Origin: Pseudomonadota bacterium
GTDB taxonomy: Bacteria > Pseudomonadota > Gammaproteobacteria > Steroidobacterales > Steroidobacteraceae
Reading direction: 5' to 3'
Length of the DNA: 40,142 bases
Assembly (NCBI GenBank): GCA_963204795.1
Contig: CAUJHX010000027.1
Coordinates: 1-40,142 of the forward strand
The translations under genes were made by a program, and so were the position numbers. Of this stretch, positions 20,070 through 30,087 are shown piece by piece; the first letter of the stretch is position 1; each line of letters begins with the position of its first letter. Below the pieces are notes generated by a model. That model ran no database searches. It was not told where the DNA came from and saw nothing but the letters and a program-made list of their open reading frames with translations.

Positions 20070-20448
20070 GCAGGTCCCGGATCTCCTCGAGCAATACTTC
20101 GTTGCGGGGCGGCGGCGGCGGCGGGGCAGCCGGATCCGGCTTCTTGAGCCTGTTGATGAGCTTGATCGCCATGAAGAGCGCGATGGCGATGATCAGGAAA
20201 TCGAAGATCGTCTGCAGGAACGCACCGTATTTCAGCACGACGGGCGTGCCATCCGGTGCAGCGCCGAGCGCCACGGCAAGATCGGAGAAATTGACGCCAC
20301 CGACCGCCATGCCGATGGGCGGCATGATGACGTCACCGACGAGTGACGAGACGATCTTGCCGAACGCCGCGCCGACCACGACACCGACCGCGAGGTCGAT
20401 GACGCTGCCCTTCATGGCAAATTCCTTGAACTCCGAAGCCAGGCTCAT
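20053..20448 (-). CDS. mscL: Large-conductance mechanosensitive channel
   Basis: 131 residues. The ATG at 20448 begins [23 protein letters not shown], the classic N-terminal helix and first membrane segment; the longer frame upstream is not MscL. TM1 spans about 15-45 and includes the hydrophobic gate ([19 protein letters not shown]). A periplasmic loop follows ([23 protein letters not shown]), then TM2 ([22 protein letters not shown]). A Pro-rich linker (PPPPPPR) leads to the C-terminal helix (LLEEIRDLL). The channel opens under membrane tension to release solutes during osmotic downshock. It overlaps pepQ tail to tail and is cut off from rplQ by a terminator. Confidence 0.96.
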   Translation of the reverse strand: MSLASEFKEFAMKGSVIDLAVGVVVGAAFGKIVSSLVGDVIMPPIGMAVGGVNFSDLAVALGAAPDGTPVVLKYGAFLQTIFDFLIIAIALFMAIKLINRLKKPDPAAPPPPPPRNEVLLEEIRDLLRKGS

Positions 20449-20516
20449 GACGCACTCCCTTGTTGTTGGACCCTGCGGAGAATACAGGTGACCGGGCGCG
20501 AGCGTCACCGGGCCAA

Positions 20517-20545
20517 AGAAAAAGCCCGGCGGGGCCGGGCTCTTT
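20517..20545 (-). terminator. Rho-independent terminator of the ribosomal protein operon
   Basis: On the minus strand AGCCCGGC-CCC-GCCGGGCT forms a perfect 8-bp GC stem followed directly by TTTTCTTT. It lies about 28 bp after the rplQ stop and ends the 13-kb operon. Confidence 0.9.
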
Positions 20546-20572
20546 CGCTGCTCGACGCGCAGGACACCTGAA

Positions 20573-21073
20573 TCAGGCGCTGGCCTTTTTCTTCGCCGCC
20601 TTGGCCTTCTTCTTCGGCGCCGCCCCGGCCTCCGCCTTCGCCTTCGCGGACTTCTTCGCAGCCTTCGCCTTTTTCGGCGCAGGCTCGTCCGCCGCCGCGG
20701 CGGGCGCGGCGTCCACCGGGCCATCGACGAGTTGCATCAGCGCCATCGGTGCCGAATCGCCCGGTCGCGGCATCATGTGCAGGATGCGCGTGTAACCGCC
20801 GGGTCGCGCCTTGAAGCGCGGCCCGAGGTCCGCAAACAGCTTGTCGACCACGGCGGCATCGCGCAGGCGCGAGAACGCGAGGCGGCGATTCGCATCCGAA
20901 TCGCTCTTCGCGAGCGTGATCAGCGGCTCGACGACACGCCGCAATTCCTTGGCCTTCGGCAGCGTGGTGCGGATCGTTTCGTGCCGGAGCAGCGACACGC
21001 TCATGTTGCGGAGCATCGCATGACGATGCGGACTGTTGCGCGACAGCTGACGCCCGGAAAGTTGGTGACGCAT
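20573..21073 (-). CDS. rplQ: 50S ribosomal protein L17 with long basic tail
   Basis: 166 residues; the usual proteobacterial form is about 125-130. The conserved core runs [20 protein letters not shown] to about residue 120 ([23 protein letters not shown]). The extra 40 or so residues are Ala/Lys-rich ([31 protein letters not shown]), probably a disordered rRNA-binding extension. It is the last gene of the alpha part of the operon, 21 bp after rpoA, and is followed by the strong terminator. Confidence 0.96.
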   Translation of the reverse strand: MRHQLSGRQLSRNSPHRHAMLRNMSVSLLRHETIRTTLPKAKELRRVVEPLITLAKSDSDANRRLAFSRLRDAAVVDKLFADLGPRFKARPGGYTRILHMMPRPGDSAPMALMQLVDGPVDAAPAAAADEPAPKKAKAAKKSAKAKAEAGAAPKKKAKAAKKKASA

Positions 21074-21094
21074 GGACTTCTCTTCCTTCGACTC

Positions 21095-22102
21095 TTACAG
21101 CGTGATGCCGCGCTCTTCGTCGTGCTTCAGGCCGTTTGGCGGCCAGCCGTCGATCCGCATGCCGAGCATGAGGCCGTGACTCTGCAGCACTTCCTTGATC
21201 TCGGTGAGCGATTTCTTGCCGAGATTGGGCGTGCGCAGCAGCTCGACTTCCGTGCGCTGCACGAGATCACCGATGTAGTGGATGTTCTCCGCCTTGAGGC
21301 AGTTTGCGCTGCGCACCGTGAGCTCGAGTTCGTCCACGGGGCGCATCAGGATCGGATCGAACTGCATCTCCGAGACCTTGGCCGAAGCTTCCTCCTCGCC
21401 CTGCAGATCGACGAACACCGACAGCTGGTCCTTCAGGATGCTGCCCGCGCGGCGAATCGCCTCCTCGGCGTCCATCGTGCCATTCGTCTCGATGTCGAGC
21501 ACGAGCTTGTCGAGGTCCGTGCGCTGCTCGACGCGCGCAGCGTCGACCGAGTAGGTCACGCGCCGGATCGGGCTGAACGAGGCGTCGAGCTGCAGACGGC
21601 CGATGGGGCGCGACTGTTCCTCGAACGCCGCGCGCTGCACCGCCGGTCGGTAACCGCGGCCGCGCTCGACCTTGAGCGTCATCGTCAGTTCGCCCGCCTT
21701 GGTCAGGTTCGCGATCACGAGGTCGGGATTGACGACTTCGATGTCGTGATCAGTCTGGATGTCGCCGGCAACGACCGGGCCGGGGCCCTTCTTCGACAGG
21801 CGCAGCTCCGCGCTGTCGCGCGTATGCATGCGCAGCGCGATCTGCTTCAGGTTCAGGAGGATGTCCACCACATCTTCCTGCACGCCCTCGATACTCGTGT
21901 ACTCGTGCAGGACACCGTCGATCTCCGCTTCCGTGATGGCGGCACCCGGCATCGACGACAGGAGGACACGGCGCAGGGCATTGCCCAGCGTGTGGCCGAA
22001 GCCGCGCTCGAACGGCTCGATCACGACGCGCGCCTGGCGCGGCGCGAGCGGCTGAACCTTGACGACGCGAGGCTTCAGAAATTCGTTGACCGATCCTTGC
22101 AT
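21095..22102 (-). CDS. rpoA: DNA-directed RNA polymerase subunit alpha
   Basis: 335 residues. The ATG at 22102 ([12 protein letters not shown]) matches the E. coli start and has AAGGTGAG 5 bases upstream; a GTG three codons earlier lies inside that ribosome site. The N-terminal dimerisation domain includes [23 protein letters not shown]. After a linker, the C-terminal domain begins near 250 ([21 protein letters not shown]) with the Arg-Ser-x-Asn-Cys-Leu-Lys surface that contacts UP elements and activators. It lies between rpsD (11 bp) and rplQ, as in other proteobacteria. Confidence 0.98.
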   Translation of the reverse strand: MQGSVNEFLKPRVVKVQPLAPRQARVVIEPFERGFGHTLGNALRRVLLSSMPGAAITEAEIDGVLHEYTSIEGVQEDVVDILLNLKQIALRMHTRDSAELRLSKKGPGPVVAGDIQTDHDIEVVNPDLVIANLTKAGELTMTLKVERGRGYRPAVQRAAFEEQSRPIGRLQLDASFSPIRRVTYSVDAARVEQRTDLDKLVLDIETNGTMDAEEAIRRAGSILKDQLSVFVDLQGEEEASAKVSEMQFDPILMRPVDELELTVRSANCLKAENIHYIGDLVQRTEVELLRTPNLGKKSLTEIKEVLQSHGLMLGMRIDGWPPNGLKHDEERGITL

Positions 22103-22113
22103 GTGACTCACCT

Positions 22114-22737
22114 TTACTTGGAGTAGAGCTCGACAACGAGGTTCTCGTTGATGTCAGGGAGCACGTCTTCGCGGCCCGGGACGGCCTTGAAAACGCCCTT
22201 CATCTCCTTGTCGTTGACCTCGACCCATTCCGGCAGACCAACCTGCGAGGCGATCTGCATCGCATTCTGGATGCGCAGCTGCTTGCGCGCCTTTTCGCGC
22301 ACCTGCACCACGTCACCCGCCTTCACCTGGTACGACGCCACGGTGACGGCGTCACCGTTGACGTCGATGCCCTTGTGCGCCACGAGCTGGCGCGCCTCCG
22401 AACGCGTGACCGCAAAACCCATGCGGTACACGACGTTGTCGAGGCGGCACTCGAGCAGCTTCAGCAGATTCTCGCCCGTGGCGCCCTTCCTGCTGGCGGC
22501 CTCGACGTAGTAATTCGAGAACTGGCGCTCGAGCACGCCGTACATGCGGCGCAGCTTCTGCTTCTCGCGCAGCTGCGTGCCGTAGTCGGACAGACGCTGA
22601 CGACGCTCGCTCTTCACGCCGCCCGGAGGCACCGTGAACTTGCACTTGTTCTCGAGCGGCTTGACGCCACTCTTCAGGAAGAGATCGGTACCCTCGCGTC
22701 GCGAGAGCTTGCACTTGGGGCCTGTGTAACGTGCCAT
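22114..22737 (-). CDS. rpsD: 30S ribosomal protein S4
   Basis: 207 residues. It starts [24 protein letters not shown] and includes the S4 RNA-binding domain ([36 protein letters not shown], here near 95-135). S4 is a primary 16S rRNA binder and, in E. coli, the translational repressor of the alpha operon, acting at the rpsM leader. Only one of the N-terminal cysteines of zinc-binding S4 forms is present, so this is the zinc-independent type. Confidence 0.98.
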   Translation of the reverse strand: MARYTGPKCKLSRREGTDLFLKSGVKPLENKCKFTVPPGGVKSERRQRLSDYGTQLREKQKLRRMYGVLERQFSNYYVEAASRKGATGENLLKLLECRLDNVVYRMGFAVTRSEARQLVAHKGIDVNGDAVTVASYQVKAGDVVQVREKARKQLRIQNAMQIASQVGLPEWVEVNDKEMKGVFKAVPGREDVLPDINENLVVELYSK

Positions 22738-22759
22738 GTATCGTTAACCTCTGTGCGCG

Positions 22760-23173
22760 TCAGACGCGGCGCTTCTTCGGCGGGCGGCAGCCGTTGTGCG
22801 GGATCGGCGTCACGTCCGCGATGCTGGTGATCTTGAGACCGCAGGCGTTGAGCGCGCGCACCGCCGACTCGCGGCCGGGGCCGGGGCCGCCGACGCGCAC
22901 TTCCACGTTCTTCAGGCCATGCTCCTGCGCAGCCACGCCCGCCTTCTCGGCGGCGACCTGCGCTGCGAACGGCGTGCTCTTGCGCGAGCCGCGAAAGCCG
23001 CAGCCGCCGGAAGTCGCCCACGAGAGCGTGTTGCCCTGGCGGTCGGTGATCGTGATGATCGTGTTGTTGAACGACGCGTGAATGTGCGCGATGCCGTCCA
23101 GCACGTTCTTGCGCGCCTTCTTCGGCTTCTTCGCAGCCGCTGCGGTCGCTGTCTGCTGTTTCGTTTCAGCCAT
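22760..23173 (-). CDS. rpsK: 30S ribosomal protein S11
   Basis: 137 residues. A basic Ala/Lys-rich N-terminal extension ([14 protein letters not shown]) precedes the core [22 protein letters not shown]. The C-terminal part has [13 protein letters not shown] and [16 protein letters not shown], the region that lines the 30S platform near the 3' end of 16S rRNA. It lies between rpsM (3 bp) and rpsD. Confidence 0.97.
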   Translation of the reverse strand: MAETKQQTATAAAAKKPKKARKNVLDGIAHIHASFNNTIITITDRQGNTLSWATSGGCGFRGSRKSTPFAAQVAAEKAGVAAQEHGLKNVEVRVGGPGPGRESAVRALNACGLKITSIADVTPIPHNGCRPPKKRRV

Positions 23174-23176
23174 GTC

Positions 23177-23557
23177 TTATGCCTTGCCCGGAGGCGCGTT
23201 GAGCTTGACTGCCTGCTTGCGCGGGCCCTTGCGCGTGCGCGCATTGGTGCGCGTGCGCTGACCGCGGACCGGCAGGCCCTTGCGATGCCGGATGCCCCGA
23301 TGCGCACCGAGGTCCATCAGGCGCTTGATGTTCATCGAGACCTCGCGACGCAGGTCACCCTCGACCGGCGCCTTCGCAATCGCCGAGCGGATCGCGCTGA
23401 TCTCCGCTTCGGTCAGGTCCTTGACCCGCGTGGCCGGATCGACGCCTGCGGCCTCGCAGACCGCCCGCGAACGCGAGCGACCCATGCCGTAGATGTGCGT
23501 GAGCCCGATCCACACGTGTTTGTTCATCGGGATGTTGATGCCCGCAATACGTGCCAT
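23177..23557 (-). CDS. rpsM: 30S ribosomal protein S13
   Basis: 126 residues. [24 protein letters not shown] leads into the helical body, and the C-terminal tail [24 protein letters not shown] reaches the P-site tRNA and forms intersubunit bridges. The tail is slightly longer than in E. coli ([13 protein letters not shown]). Standard first gene of the alpha cluster, just after rpmJ. Confidence 0.97.
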   Translation of the reverse strand: MARIAGINIPMNKHVWIGLTHIYGMGRSRSRAVCEAAGVDPATRVKDLTEAEISAIRSAIAKAPVEGDLRREVSMNIKRLMDLGAHRGIRHRKGLPVRGQRTRTNARTRKGPRKQAVKLNAPPGKA

Positions 23558-23561
23558 GTGC

Positions 23562-23675
23562 TTACCCTTGCCGCTGCTTGTGACGGACGTCCGAGCAGAT
23601 GATGTAGACGACGCCGCGACGCCGCACGACTTTGCAGTTCTTGCAAATCTTTCTGACCGAAGGCCTGACTTTCAT
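23562..23675 (-). CDS. rpmJ: 50S ribosomal protein L36
   Basis: 37 residues, a short gene easily missed: ATG at 23675, TAA at 23562. The translation is [20 protein letters not shown], then [17 protein letters not shown]. The zinc ligands C11, C14, C27 and H32 of the C-plus form are all present. It sits 3 bp after secY and 4 bp before rpsM, its standard position. Confidence 0.97.
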   Translation of the reverse strand: MKVRPSVRKICKNCKVVRRRGVVYIICSDVRHKQRQG

Positions 23676-23678
23676 GAC

Positions 23679-25031
23679 TTAACCCTGTGGCGCGCCGCTG
23701 CGCCCGTATCCCAACAAATTCGCCTTCTTCAGAAGGCCCGGATAGTGGTGCGACATCATGTGCGCCTGCAGCTGCGCGATGAAATCCATCACCACGACCA
23801 CGACGATCAGCAGCGACGTGCCACCGAACTGGAACGGCACGCCCTGCGAGGAGATCAGGATCTCCGGCAGCAGACACACGCTCGTGACGTAGATCGCACC
23901 CCACAGCGTGAGGCGGGTGAGTACCTTGTCGATGTAGTCGCCGGTCTGCTGCCCCGGGCGGATGCCCGGAATGAAGGCCCCCTGCTTCTTCAGGTTGTCC
24001 GCAGTATCGCGCGCGTTGAACACGAGCGCCGTGTAGAAGAAGCAGAAAAAGAGGATCAGGCCGGCGTACAGCACGAGGTGCAGGGGCTGGCCATAACCGA
24101 GCGCTGCCGCCACCCGCTGCAGCACCGAAGCCACCGCGGAATCGCCGGTGCCACCGAAGCTCGCGACCGTGGCCGGGAAGAGCAGCAGGCTCGACGCGAA
24201 AATCGGCGGAATCACGCCCGACATGTTCAACTTGAAAGGCAGATGCGTGCTTTGCCCCGCGTACATGCGCCGTCCGACCTGGCGCTTGGCGTAGTTGACG
24301 GTGATGCGCCGCTGGGCACGCTCGAAATAGACGCAGAAGGCCGTGACGCCAACGATCAGGATCACGAGCAGCAACGCGAACGGTCCCGACATCTCGCCGG
24401 TGTTCACCGCCTCGACGGTACGGCCGACTGCGCCCGGCAGCCCGGCCACGATGCCCGCGAGAATCAGCATCGAGATGCCGTTGCCGACACCGCGTTCGGT
24501 CATCTGCTCGCCGAGCCACATCAGGAACATGGTGCCCGTCGTCATCGTGACAGTCGCGGTGAAGAGGAACTGCCAGCCGCCGCCACCGAGCGCCATGCCG
24601 CCGTTCTGCAATGCCATCGCAGCTGCGAACGACTGCACGACACCGAGCGCGAGCGTGCCGTAGCGCGTGATCTGCGACAGACGCCGGCGCCCGGATTCCC
24701 CTTCCTTCCTGATTTCCACGAACGAGGGCAGCACCATCGACATCATCTGCACGATGATCGAGGCCGAGATGTACGGCATCACACCCATCGCGAAGATCGA
24801 CAGGCGCTCGAGTGCGCCGCCCGAAAACATGTTGACGATGCCGAGGATCGTGCTCGACTTGTCATCGAAAAAGCGTGCGACCGCGCCCGGATCGATACCC
24901 GGAACGGGAATGAACGTCCCGATGCGGTAGACGATCAGTGCACCGATCAGGAACAGGACACGACTGCGGATCTCGCCCACGCGGGCCGCATCGCCGAGTC
25001 CTGCCACCGGATTGTTGGTCGTGGTCGCCAC
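23679..25031 (-). CDS. secY: Preprotein translocase subunit SecY
   Basis: 450 residues with ten membrane segments. It begins at a GTG 2 bp after the rplO stop, with no clear ribosome site, so translation is probably coupled. TM1 ([23 protein letters not shown]), the plug region ([31 protein letters not shown]) and the cytosolic loop before TM10 with its basic residues ([12 protein letters not shown]) are easily seen. SecY forms the SecYEG protein-conducting channel in the inner membrane. Confidence 0.98.
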   Translation of the reverse strand: MATTTNNPVAGLGDAARVGEIRSRVLFLIGALIVYRIGTFIPVPGIDPGAVARFFDDKSSTILGIVNMFSGGALERLSIFAMGVMPYISASIIVQMMSMVLPSFVEIRKEGESGRRRLSQITRYGTLALGVVQSFAAAMALQNGGMALGGGGWQFLFTATVTMTTGTMFLMWLGEQMTERGVGNGISMLILAGIVAGLPGAVGRTVEAVNTGEMSGPFALLLVILIVGVTAFCVYFERAQRRITVNYAKRQVGRRMYAGQSTHLPFKLNMSGVIPPIFASSLLLFPATVASFGGTGDSAVASVLQRVAAALGYGQPLHLVLYAGLILFFCFFYTALVFNARDTADNLKKQGAFIPGIRPGQQTGDYIDKVLTRLTLWGAIYVTSVCLLPEILISSQGVPFQFGGTSLLIVVVVVMDFIAQLQAHMMSHHYPGLLKKANLLGYGRSGAPQG

Positions 25032-25033
25032 GT

Positions 25034-25468
25034 TCAGGTCTCGAGTTTGCCGCCCGCGGCTTCGATCGCCGCGCGGGCGCCTTTGGTCGCCGCGATGCCC
25101 TTCAGCGTCACCGCGCGCTTGATCGCGCCGGACAGCACGACCTTCGCCTGCTCCGCGAACACCGGCACGACGTTCGCCTTCTTGAGCGACTCGAGGTCGA
25201 TCACTGCGGCATCGATCTTCGCGAGTTCGGACAGACGCACTTCGGCGCGGCTCGCCTTGATCTTCGAGCGAAAGCCGACCTTTGGCATGCGACGCTGCAG
25301 CGGCATCTGACCGCCTTCGAAGCCGACCTTGTGGTAGCCGCCCTTGCGCGCGCGCTGGCCCTTGACGCCGCGGCCGCTGGTCTTGCCCTGACCGGCGGAC
25401 GCACCACGACCGACGCGCAGGCGCGGGCGCCTGGATCCCGGAGCGGGCTGCAGGGTATTGAGGCGCAT
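25034..25468 (-). CDS. rplO: 50S ribosomal protein L15
   Basis: 144 residues. The Gly/Arg-rich N-terminus ([24 protein letters not shown], read in parts) and [18 protein letters not shown] are family signatures; the C-terminal domain ends AAGGKLET. The start ATG shares one base with the rpmD stop (TGATG), so the two are coupled. L15 is a late assembly protein of the large subunit. Confidence 0.97.
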   Translation of the reverse strand: MRLNTLQPAPGSRRPRLRVGRGASAGQGKTSGRGVKGQRARKGGYHKVGFEGGQMPLQRRMPKVGFRSKIKASRAEVRLSELAKIDAAVIDLESLKKANVVPVFAEQAKVVLSGAIKRAVTLKGIAATKGARAAIEAAGGKLET

Positions 25469-25662
25469 CAGGCGTTCTCCACTTTCACGAGGTGACGCGC
25501 CGCGCGGATCATGCCGCGGTTCTCCGCGGTGTCGGCGACCGTCACGGTATGGTGGCGCCGGCGCAGGCCGAGGCCACGCACCGAGGCGATGATCGATTTC
25601 AACTGGCCGGCGACGCTCTTCTCGAGCGTCACGCGGATTTCACCCTTCCTGTTCGCGGCCAT
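25468..25662 (-). CDS. rpmD: 50S ribosomal protein L30
   Basis: 64 residues, normal length. [11 protein letters not shown], then [18 protein letters not shown] and the C-terminal [13 protein letters not shown] fit the short bacterial L30. It lies 2 bp after rpsE and is coupled to rplO. Confidence 0.97.
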   Translation of the reverse strand: MAANRKGEIRVTLEKSVAGQLKSIIASVRGLGLRRRHHTVTVADTAENRGMIRAARHLVKVENA

Positions 25663-25664
25663 GC

Positions 25665-26174
25665 TCAGGCTCCGAGGAGGTCTGCGACGCTCTTGCCGCG
25701 CTTGGCGGCAAAGTCGTCAGGCGAACGGATGGCGCCGAGCGCCTTGACGGTCGCGCGCACGACATTGATCGGGTTGCGCGAACCATAGCTCTTGGCGAGC
25801 ACGTTGCGGATTCCGGCACACTCGAGCACGGCGCGCATGCCGCCGCCGGCGATGACGCCGGTACCGTCGGCTGCGGGCTGCATGAGCACGGTGGTCGCAC
25901 CGTGAGTGCCCTTCACCGTGTAGTGCAGCGTGTCGTTGCGCAGGCTCACGTTCACCATGTTGCGGCGCGCCTGGGCCATTGCCTTCGAGATCGCCACCGG
26001 CACTTCGCGCGCCTTGCCGAACCCGAAGCCGACGCGTCCCGCGCCGTCGCCCACCACGGTAAGCGCAGTGAAACCGAACTGGCGGCCGCCCTTGACGACC
26101 TTCGCCGTGCGATTGACCGCGACCAGTTTCTCGAGAAACTCGTCAGCCGGTTGCTGCTTGTCTCGTCCGCCCAT
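25665..26174 (-). CDS. rpsE: 30S ribosomal protein S5
   Basis: 169 residues. The ATG at 26174 (MGGRDKQQ) has GGAAAG upstream and clears the rplR stop by 16 bp; the longer frame overlaps rplR and is not S5-like. The double-stranded RNA-binding domain includes [25 protein letters not shown], followed by [14 protein letters not shown] and the C-terminal [14 protein letters not shown]5 lies at the mRNA entry of the 30S subunit and affects decoding fidelity. Confidence 0.97.
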   Translation of the reverse strand: MGGRDKQQPADEFLEKLVAVNRTAKVVKGGRQFGFTALTVVGDGAGRVGFGFGKAREVPVAISKAMAQARRNMVNVSLRNDTLHYTVKGTHGATTVLMQPAADGTGVIAGGGMRAVLECAGIRNVLAKSYGSRNPINVVRATVKALGAIRSPDDFAAKRGKSVADLLGA

Positions 26175-26190
26175 GCGTGATCTTTCCACG

Positions 26191-26550
26191 TCAGAACTCC
26201 AGGCCGGCTTCGCGCGCGGCATCGGCCAGCGCCTTCACGCGGCCGTGATACTGAAAACCGGACCGGTCGAACGCGACTTTCGTCACGCCCGCAGCCTTTG
26301 CGCGCTCGGCGATTGCGCGACCCACGGCCTTCGCGGCCTCGACGTTGCCAGTGCCCTTGAGCTCCTGCGCAACGGCGTCCTGCACAGTCGACGCTGCAGC
26401 GAGCACCTTGCCACCCGAGGCATCGAGCAGCTGCGCGTACATGTGGCGCGGCGTGCGATGCACCGTGAGACGGGCCACACCCAACTCGCGGATCTTTGCC
26501 CGGGTTTTCACTGCGCGGCGCTGGCGCCGCTCCTTCTTGGTAATGTTCAT
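26191..26550 (-). CDS. rplR: 50S ribosomal protein L18
   Basis: 119 residues. [17 protein letters not shown] is the basic N-terminus that binds 5S r[20 protein letters not shown] and the C-terminal [22 protein letters not shown] complete the family pattern. L18 brings 5S rRNA into the central protuberance with L5. Confidence 0.97.
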   Translation of the reverse strand: MNITKKERRQRRAVKTRAKIRELGVARLTVHRTPRHMYAQLLDASGGKVLAAASTVQDAVAQELKGTGNVEAAKAVGRAIAERAKAAGVTKVAFDRSGFQYHGRVKALADAAREAGLEF

Positions 26551-26561
26551 CGCCGTACCTG

Positions 26562-27089
26562 CTACTTCTTCTTGCCTTCCTTCAGCACGATGCGCTCGTC
26601 CGCATAGCGCACGCCCTTGCCCTTGTAGGGCTCGGGGGGACGGATGTCGCGAATCTTCGCCGACACCTGCCCGACCTGCTGCCGGTCGGTACCCTTCACG
26701 AGGATCTCGGTCTGGCTCGGCGTCTCGATGGAAATGCCGTCCGGAATCTGGAAGTTCACCGCGTGCGAGAAGCCAAGCGTCAGGTTCAGGGACTTGCCCT
26801 GCACGGCAGCACGGAAACCGACGCCGACGAGCTCGAGCTTCTTTTCGAAGCCCTTTGACACGCCGTGCACCATGTTCGCGAGGTGCGCACGCGTCGAGCC
26901 CGCGTGCACGCGCGCAGCCGCGTCGCCGAACTTCACGGCGAGTGCCTTGTCCTGCTGCTCCACCTTCACGCCGCGCGCGAGCGGCAGCGACAGCGATCCC
27001 TTCGTGCCCTTCACGGTGACGACATCGCCGCCGACCTGCGCGGTCACACCCTGCGGCAGCGGCACGGAACGATTGGCAACTCTCGACAT
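26562..27089 (-). CDS. rplF: 50S ribosomal protein L6
   Basis: 175 residues with the two duplicated domains of the family. The N-terminal half has [12 protein letters not shown] and [14 protein letters not shown]. The C-terminal signature is [15 protein letters not shown] with the final basic EGKKK. L6 lies near the factor-binding site of the 50S subunit. Confidence 0.98.
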   Translation of the reverse strand: MSRVANRSVPLPQGVTAQVGGDVVTVKGTKGSLSLPLARGVKVEQQDKALAVKFGDAAARVHAGSTRAHLANMVHGVSKGFEKKLELVGVGFRAAVQGKSLNLTLGFSHAVNFQIPDGISIETPSQTEILVKGTDRQQVGQVSAKIRDIRPPEPYKGKGVRYADERIVLKEGKKK

Positions 27090-27102
27090 GATTCCCTCTC
27101 CG

Positions 27103-27498
27103 TCAGGCGACGATGCAGAGCACTTCGCCGCCCTGGCCGGTCGCGCGGGCCTCGCGATCGGTCATCACGCCCCTGGGCGTCGAGACGATCACGGTGCCGA
27201 GACCGCCGAGCACTTTCGGCAGCTCGTTCTTGCCGCGATAGATCCGCAGACCCGGTCGGCTGACTCGCTCGAGGCGGTCGATCACGGGGCGGCCCTCGTA
27301 GTACTTCAGCTCTATCGTCAGCGTCGACTTGCCGGCGTCGTCCCCGACGCGGAAATCGCTGACGTAGCCCTCATCCTTCAACACCTTGACGATCGCGCGC
27401 TTGACGCGCGAGCTCGCCAGGGACACTTCGGTCTTGCGGGCGGACTGTGCATTCCTGATGCGCGTCAGCAGATCGGCGATCGGGTCGGTCATGCTCAT
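27103..27498 (-). CDS. rpsH: 30S ribosomal protein S8
   Basis: 131 residues. The start [18 protein letters not shown] matches E. coli S8 (MSMQDPIAD). The C-terminal part shows [19 protein letters not shown] and GEVLCIVA. S8 is a central-domain 16S rRNA binder and, in E. coli, the spc operon repressor that binds the rplE message; whether the same site exists here is untested. Confidence 0.98.
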   Translation of the reverse strand: MSMTDPIADLLTRIRNAQSARKTEVSLASSRVKRAIVKVLKDEGYVSDFRVGDDAGKSTLTIELKYYEGRPVIDRLERVSRPGLRIYRGKNELPKVLGGLGTVIVSTPRGVMTDREARATGQGGEVLCIVA

Positions 27499-27510
27499 GC
27501 CATGCGCTCC

Positions 27511-27816
27511 TTACCAGCTCGCCTTGCCGAGGCCCGGGATCTCGCCACGGTTCGCGACTTCACGCACCTTGACGCGCGCCAGCCCAAACTTGCGATACAC
27601 GCCACGTGAGCGTCCCGTGATTGCGCAGCGCTTGCGCTGTCGCGACGCACTCGCGTCCCGCGGCTGCGCCTGCAGCTTCGCCTGCGCCTCCGCCTTCGCC
27701 TCCGGCGAGGACTTCGGGCTGCGGATGATCTCCTTCAGTGCCGCACGCTTCGCCGCGTACTTCTGCACGATCTCGGCGCGCCGCTTCTCGCGTTCCACCA
27801 TGTTCGTCTTGGCCAT
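27511..27816 (-). CDS. rpsN: 30S ribosomal protein S14 (zinc-free form)
   Basis: 101 residues, the long C-minus form: it has a single cysteine and lacks the CxxC pairs of the short zinc form. [24 protein letters not shown] and the C-terminal [27 protein letters not shown] are typical. Located between rplE and rpsH as expected. Confidence 0.97.
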   Translation of the reverse strand: MAKTNMVEREKRRAEIVQKYAAKRAALKEIIRSPKSSPEAKAEAQAKLQAQPRDASASRQRKRCAITGRSRGVYRKFGLARVKVREVANRGEIPGLGKASW

Positions 27817-27831
27817 GCCGGTCTCTCTCGT

Positions 27832-28368
27832 TTACTTGCGGAACGGGAAGTTGAAGGCGTCGAGCAGTGCCTTGCCTGCCTTGTCGTTCTTCGCCGTCGT
27901 CGTGATGGTGATGTCCATACCACGCAGCTGGTCGATCTGGTCGTACTGGATCTCGGGAAAAATGATCTGTTCCTTGACGCCGAGCGTGTAGTTGCCGCGG
28001 CCGTCGAACGAGCGCGCGGGCACGCCGCGGAAGTCGCGGATGCGTGGCATCGCAATGCTGATCAGGCGATCGAGGAACTCGTACATGCGCGCGCCGCGCA
28101 GCGTGACCTTGCAGCCGATGGCCAGGTTCTCGCGCACCTTGAACGACGCCACCGACTTCTTCGCGATGCAGGGTACGGGCTTCTGGCCCGTGATCTTCGT
28201 CAGGTCGCCGATTGCGGCGTCGAGGACCTTGCGGTCCGCGACGGCTTCGCCCACGCCCATGTTGACCGTGATCTTCGTGATCTTCGGCACCTGCATTGTC
28301 GTGACGCCGAGTTCGCGCTGCAGCTGCGGCACGATCGACTTGCGGTAGATTTCCTGTAGCCTGGCCAT
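27832..28368 (-). CDS. rplE: 50S ribosomal protein L5
   Basis: 178 residues, standard length. [23 protein letters not shown] and the KITGQKPVP loop are conserved, and the C-terminal region includes [25 protein letters not shown]5 binds 5S rRNA and contacts P-site tRNA through a bridge to S13. Confidence 0.98.
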   Translation of the reverse strand: MARLQEIYRKSIVPQLQRELGVTTMQVPKITKITVNMGVGEAVADRKVLDAAIGDLTKITGQKPVPCIAKKSVASFKVRENLAIGCKVTLRGARMYEFLDRLISIAMPRIRDFRGVPARSFDGRGNYTLGVKEQIIFPEIQYDQIDQLRGMDITITTTAKNDKAGKALLDAFNFPFRK

Positions 28369-28391
28369 ATGCCCCTGCCGTTGCCGACGCC

Positions 28392-28715
28392 TCAGGCGTC
28401 GATCTGTTCGCCGTTCGACTTGAAGACGCGCACCTTGCGCCCGTCCGCGAGCCGCTTGTAGCCGACCCGGTCGCCCTTCTTCGAGGCGGGATTCCAGATC
28501 GCCACCTTCGACACCGGCAACGGCGCCTCGCGCTCCACGATGCCGCCCGGTTGCGGGCCGGCCGCGGAATTGCGGGGCTTCTGGTGCTTCTTCACCATGT
28601 TGACACCCTCGACGACGACCGTGTCGTCCTCGAGTACCTTGACGATCGCGCCGCGCCGGCCCTTGTCCTTGCCGGACAGCACGACCACGTGATCCTTCAG
28701 ACGAATCCTGCTCAC
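28392..28715 (-). CDS. rplX: 50S ribosomal protein L24
   Basis: 107 residues from a GTG ([20 protein letters not shown]) with GGAGAG upstream; the longer open frame reads into rplN and is not L24. The KOW motif is residues about 7-35 ([18 protein letters not shown]). [18 protein letters not shown] is also conserved. L24 is an early assembly initiator near the exit tunnel. Confidence 0.97.
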   Translation of the reverse strand: MSRIRLKDHVVVLSGKDKGRRGAIVKVLEDDTVVVEGVNMVKKHQKPRNSAAGPQPGGIVEREAPLPVSKVAIWNPASKKGDRVGYKRLADGRKVRVFKSNGEQIDA

Positions 28716-28726
28716 CGCGTCTCTCC

Positions 28727-29095
28727 TCAGATCACTTCGGGCGCGAGCGAAATGATCTTCATGAACTGCTGCGTGCGCAGCTCGCGCGTGACGGGCCCGA
28801 AGATGCGGGTACCGATCGGCTCGAGCTTGTTGGTCAGCAGTACGGCTGCGTTGCCGTCGAAGCGGATCAGCGAGCCGTCGCCGCGACGCACACCCTTTCT
28901 CGTCCGCACGACCACCGCGTCGTAGACCTCGCCCTTCTTGACCTTGCCGCGCGGAATCGCGTCCTTGACGCTCACCTTGATCACGTCGCCCACGGTCGCG
29001 TAGCGGCGACGCGTGCCGCCGAGCACCTTGATGCACATCAGCGTGCGGGCGCCGCTGTTGTCGGCGGCATTCAGCATCGTCTGCAGCTGAATCAT
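28727..29095 (-). CDS. rplN: 50S ribosomal protein L14
   Basis: 122 residues. [27 protein letters not shown] is the canonical start at 29095, so the 24 extra upstream codons are not used. [27 protein letters not shown] and the C-terminal [12 protein letters not shown] complete the family. It opens the spc part of the operon, 2 bp after rpsQ. Confidence 0.98.
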   Translation of the reverse strand: MIQLQTMLNAADNSGARTLMCIKVLGGTRRRYATVGDVIKVSVKDAIPRGKVKKGEVYDAVVVRTRKGVRRGDGSLIRFDGNAAVLLTNKLEPIGTRIFGPVTRELRTQQFMKIISLAPEVI

Positions 29096-29097
29096 GG

Positions 29098-29370
29098 TTA
29101 CCGGCCTCCCGTCCGCTCCAGCACCTCGACCAGGCGCCACGACTTGCGGCGTGACATCGGCCGGCATTGCGCGATCGACACGCGATCGCCCTCGCGTGAC
29201 TCGCCGTTCTCGTCGTGCGCGAGCAGCTTCGTCGTGCGACGGATGTATTTGCCGTAAGTCGGGTGCTTCACCAGCCGCTCGATCTCGACAGCAATGGTCT
29301 TCTGCATCTTGTTGCTGACCACGCGCCCGGTCAGGGTCCGTGTCGGCTTGCCGGTCGTTGCTTCGCTCAT
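29098..29370 (-). CDS. rpsQ: 30S ribosomal protein S17
   Basis: 90 residues, starting [22 protein letters not shown]. The OB-fold signature [23 protein letters not shown] is complete, followed by [17 protein letters not shown]. The start overlaps the rpmC stop by 4 bp. S17 binds 16S rRNA early in 30S assembly. Confidence 0.97.
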   Translation of the reverse strand: MSEATTGKPTRTLTGRVVSNKMQKTIAVEIERLVKHPTYGKYIRRTTKLLAHDENGESREGDRVSIAQCRPMSRRKSWRLVEVLERTGGR

Positions 29371-29570
29371 TTCTTCTCTCCAGCGATCGCAGTCTCGCGC
29401 ATCACCGTCTTGAGGCGCGCGATCGACTTGCGCACCTTGCCAAACTGGTCGGGCTTGACGCCCTGGCCGGTGGCGCGCTGCATGCGCAGCGCGAACTGCT
29501 CGCGGCGCAGCTTCAGCAGTTCGTCCTTCTGTTCGGTGGCAGACTTGCCCCGCCAATCTTTCGCACTCAT
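29367..29570 (-). CDS. rpmC: 50S ribosomal protein L29
   Basis: 67 residues, two helices: [27 protein letters not shown] and [18 protein letters not shown]. It overlaps rplP by one base (TGATG) and rpsQ by four, so all three are translationally coupled. L29 forms part of the chaperone/SRP docking site at the tunnel exit. Confidence 0.97.
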   Translation of the reverse strand: MSAKDWRGKSATEQKDELLKLRREQFALRMQRATGQGVKPDQFGKVRKSIARLKTVMRETAIAGEKK

Positions 29571-29983
29571 CAGAGCACCTGCCGTTTCACGAAGGCGGTG
29601 GCGACGGAGAGCTTCGCGCCGGCGAGGCGAAACGCCTCGCGCGCAGTCTTCTCGTCGACACCTTCCATCTCGAAGAGCACCTTGCCGGGCAGCACCTTTG
29701 CCACCCAGTACTCGACATTGCCCTTGCCGCTGCCCATGCGGACCTCGAGTGGCTTCTTGCTGATCGGCACGTCGGGAAAGACGCGTACCCAGATCTGCCC
29801 GCCACGCTTGACGTGGCGCGCCATTGCACGACGTGCCGCTTCGATCTCGCGTGCGGTCATGCGCGCGCGCCCGGTCGCCTTCAGGCCGTACTCGCCGAAG
29901 GACACATTGGCACCGCGATGCGCCAGGCCCGTATTGCGGCCCTTGAACATCTTGCGGAATTTGGTTCGTTTTGGCTGAAGCAT
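29570..29983 (-). CDS. rplP: 50S ribosomal protein L16
   Basis: 137 residues. [24 protein letters not shown] and [24 protein letters not shown] are family signatures; the latter contains the arginine region that is hydroxylated in E. coli. Its ribosome site is weak (AAGAGA) and lies at the edge of the heptamer repeat that separates it from rpsC, an unusual 104-bp gap for this operon. Confidence 0.98.
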   Translation of the reverse strand: MLQPKRTKFRKMFKGRNTGLAHRGANVSFGEYGLKATGRARMTAREIEAARRAMARHVKRGGQIWVRVFPDVPISKKPLEVRMGSGKGNVEYWVAKVLPGKVLFEMEGVDEKTAREAFRLAGAKLSVATAFVKRQVL

Positions 29984-29992
29984 ATCTCTTAA

Positions 29993-30085
29993 CGGCTATG
30001 GGCTATGAGCTACGGGCTGCGGGCCAGAACCGGATCGCGAGCCAGCGCTTCTGGCCCGTTGCCCGTCGCCCTCTGCCCGTAGCGG
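29993..30085. repeat. Inverted array of GGGCNNN heptamers in the rplP-rpsC gap
   Basis: The left arm is five contiguous 7-bp units: CGGCTAT, GGGCTAT, GAGCTAC, GGGCTGC, GGGCCAG (29993-30027). The right arm holds units in the reverse sense: CTGGCCC, GTTGCCC, GTCGCCC, TCTGCCC, GTAGCGG (30051-30085). The core arms 30012-30029 and 30049-30066 match at 16 of 18 positions when one is reversed and complemented, so RNA from either strand can fold into a long hairpin. The element fills almost the whole gap between the rpsC stop and the rplP start. Confidence 0.85.
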
Positions 30086-30087
30086 CG

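Noticed and set aside
23493..25310. 605-codon plus-strand frame opposite rpsM, rpmJ and secY
   Set aside because: The minus strand carries unmistakable ribosomal and SecY sequences; the plus frame is a composition shadow.
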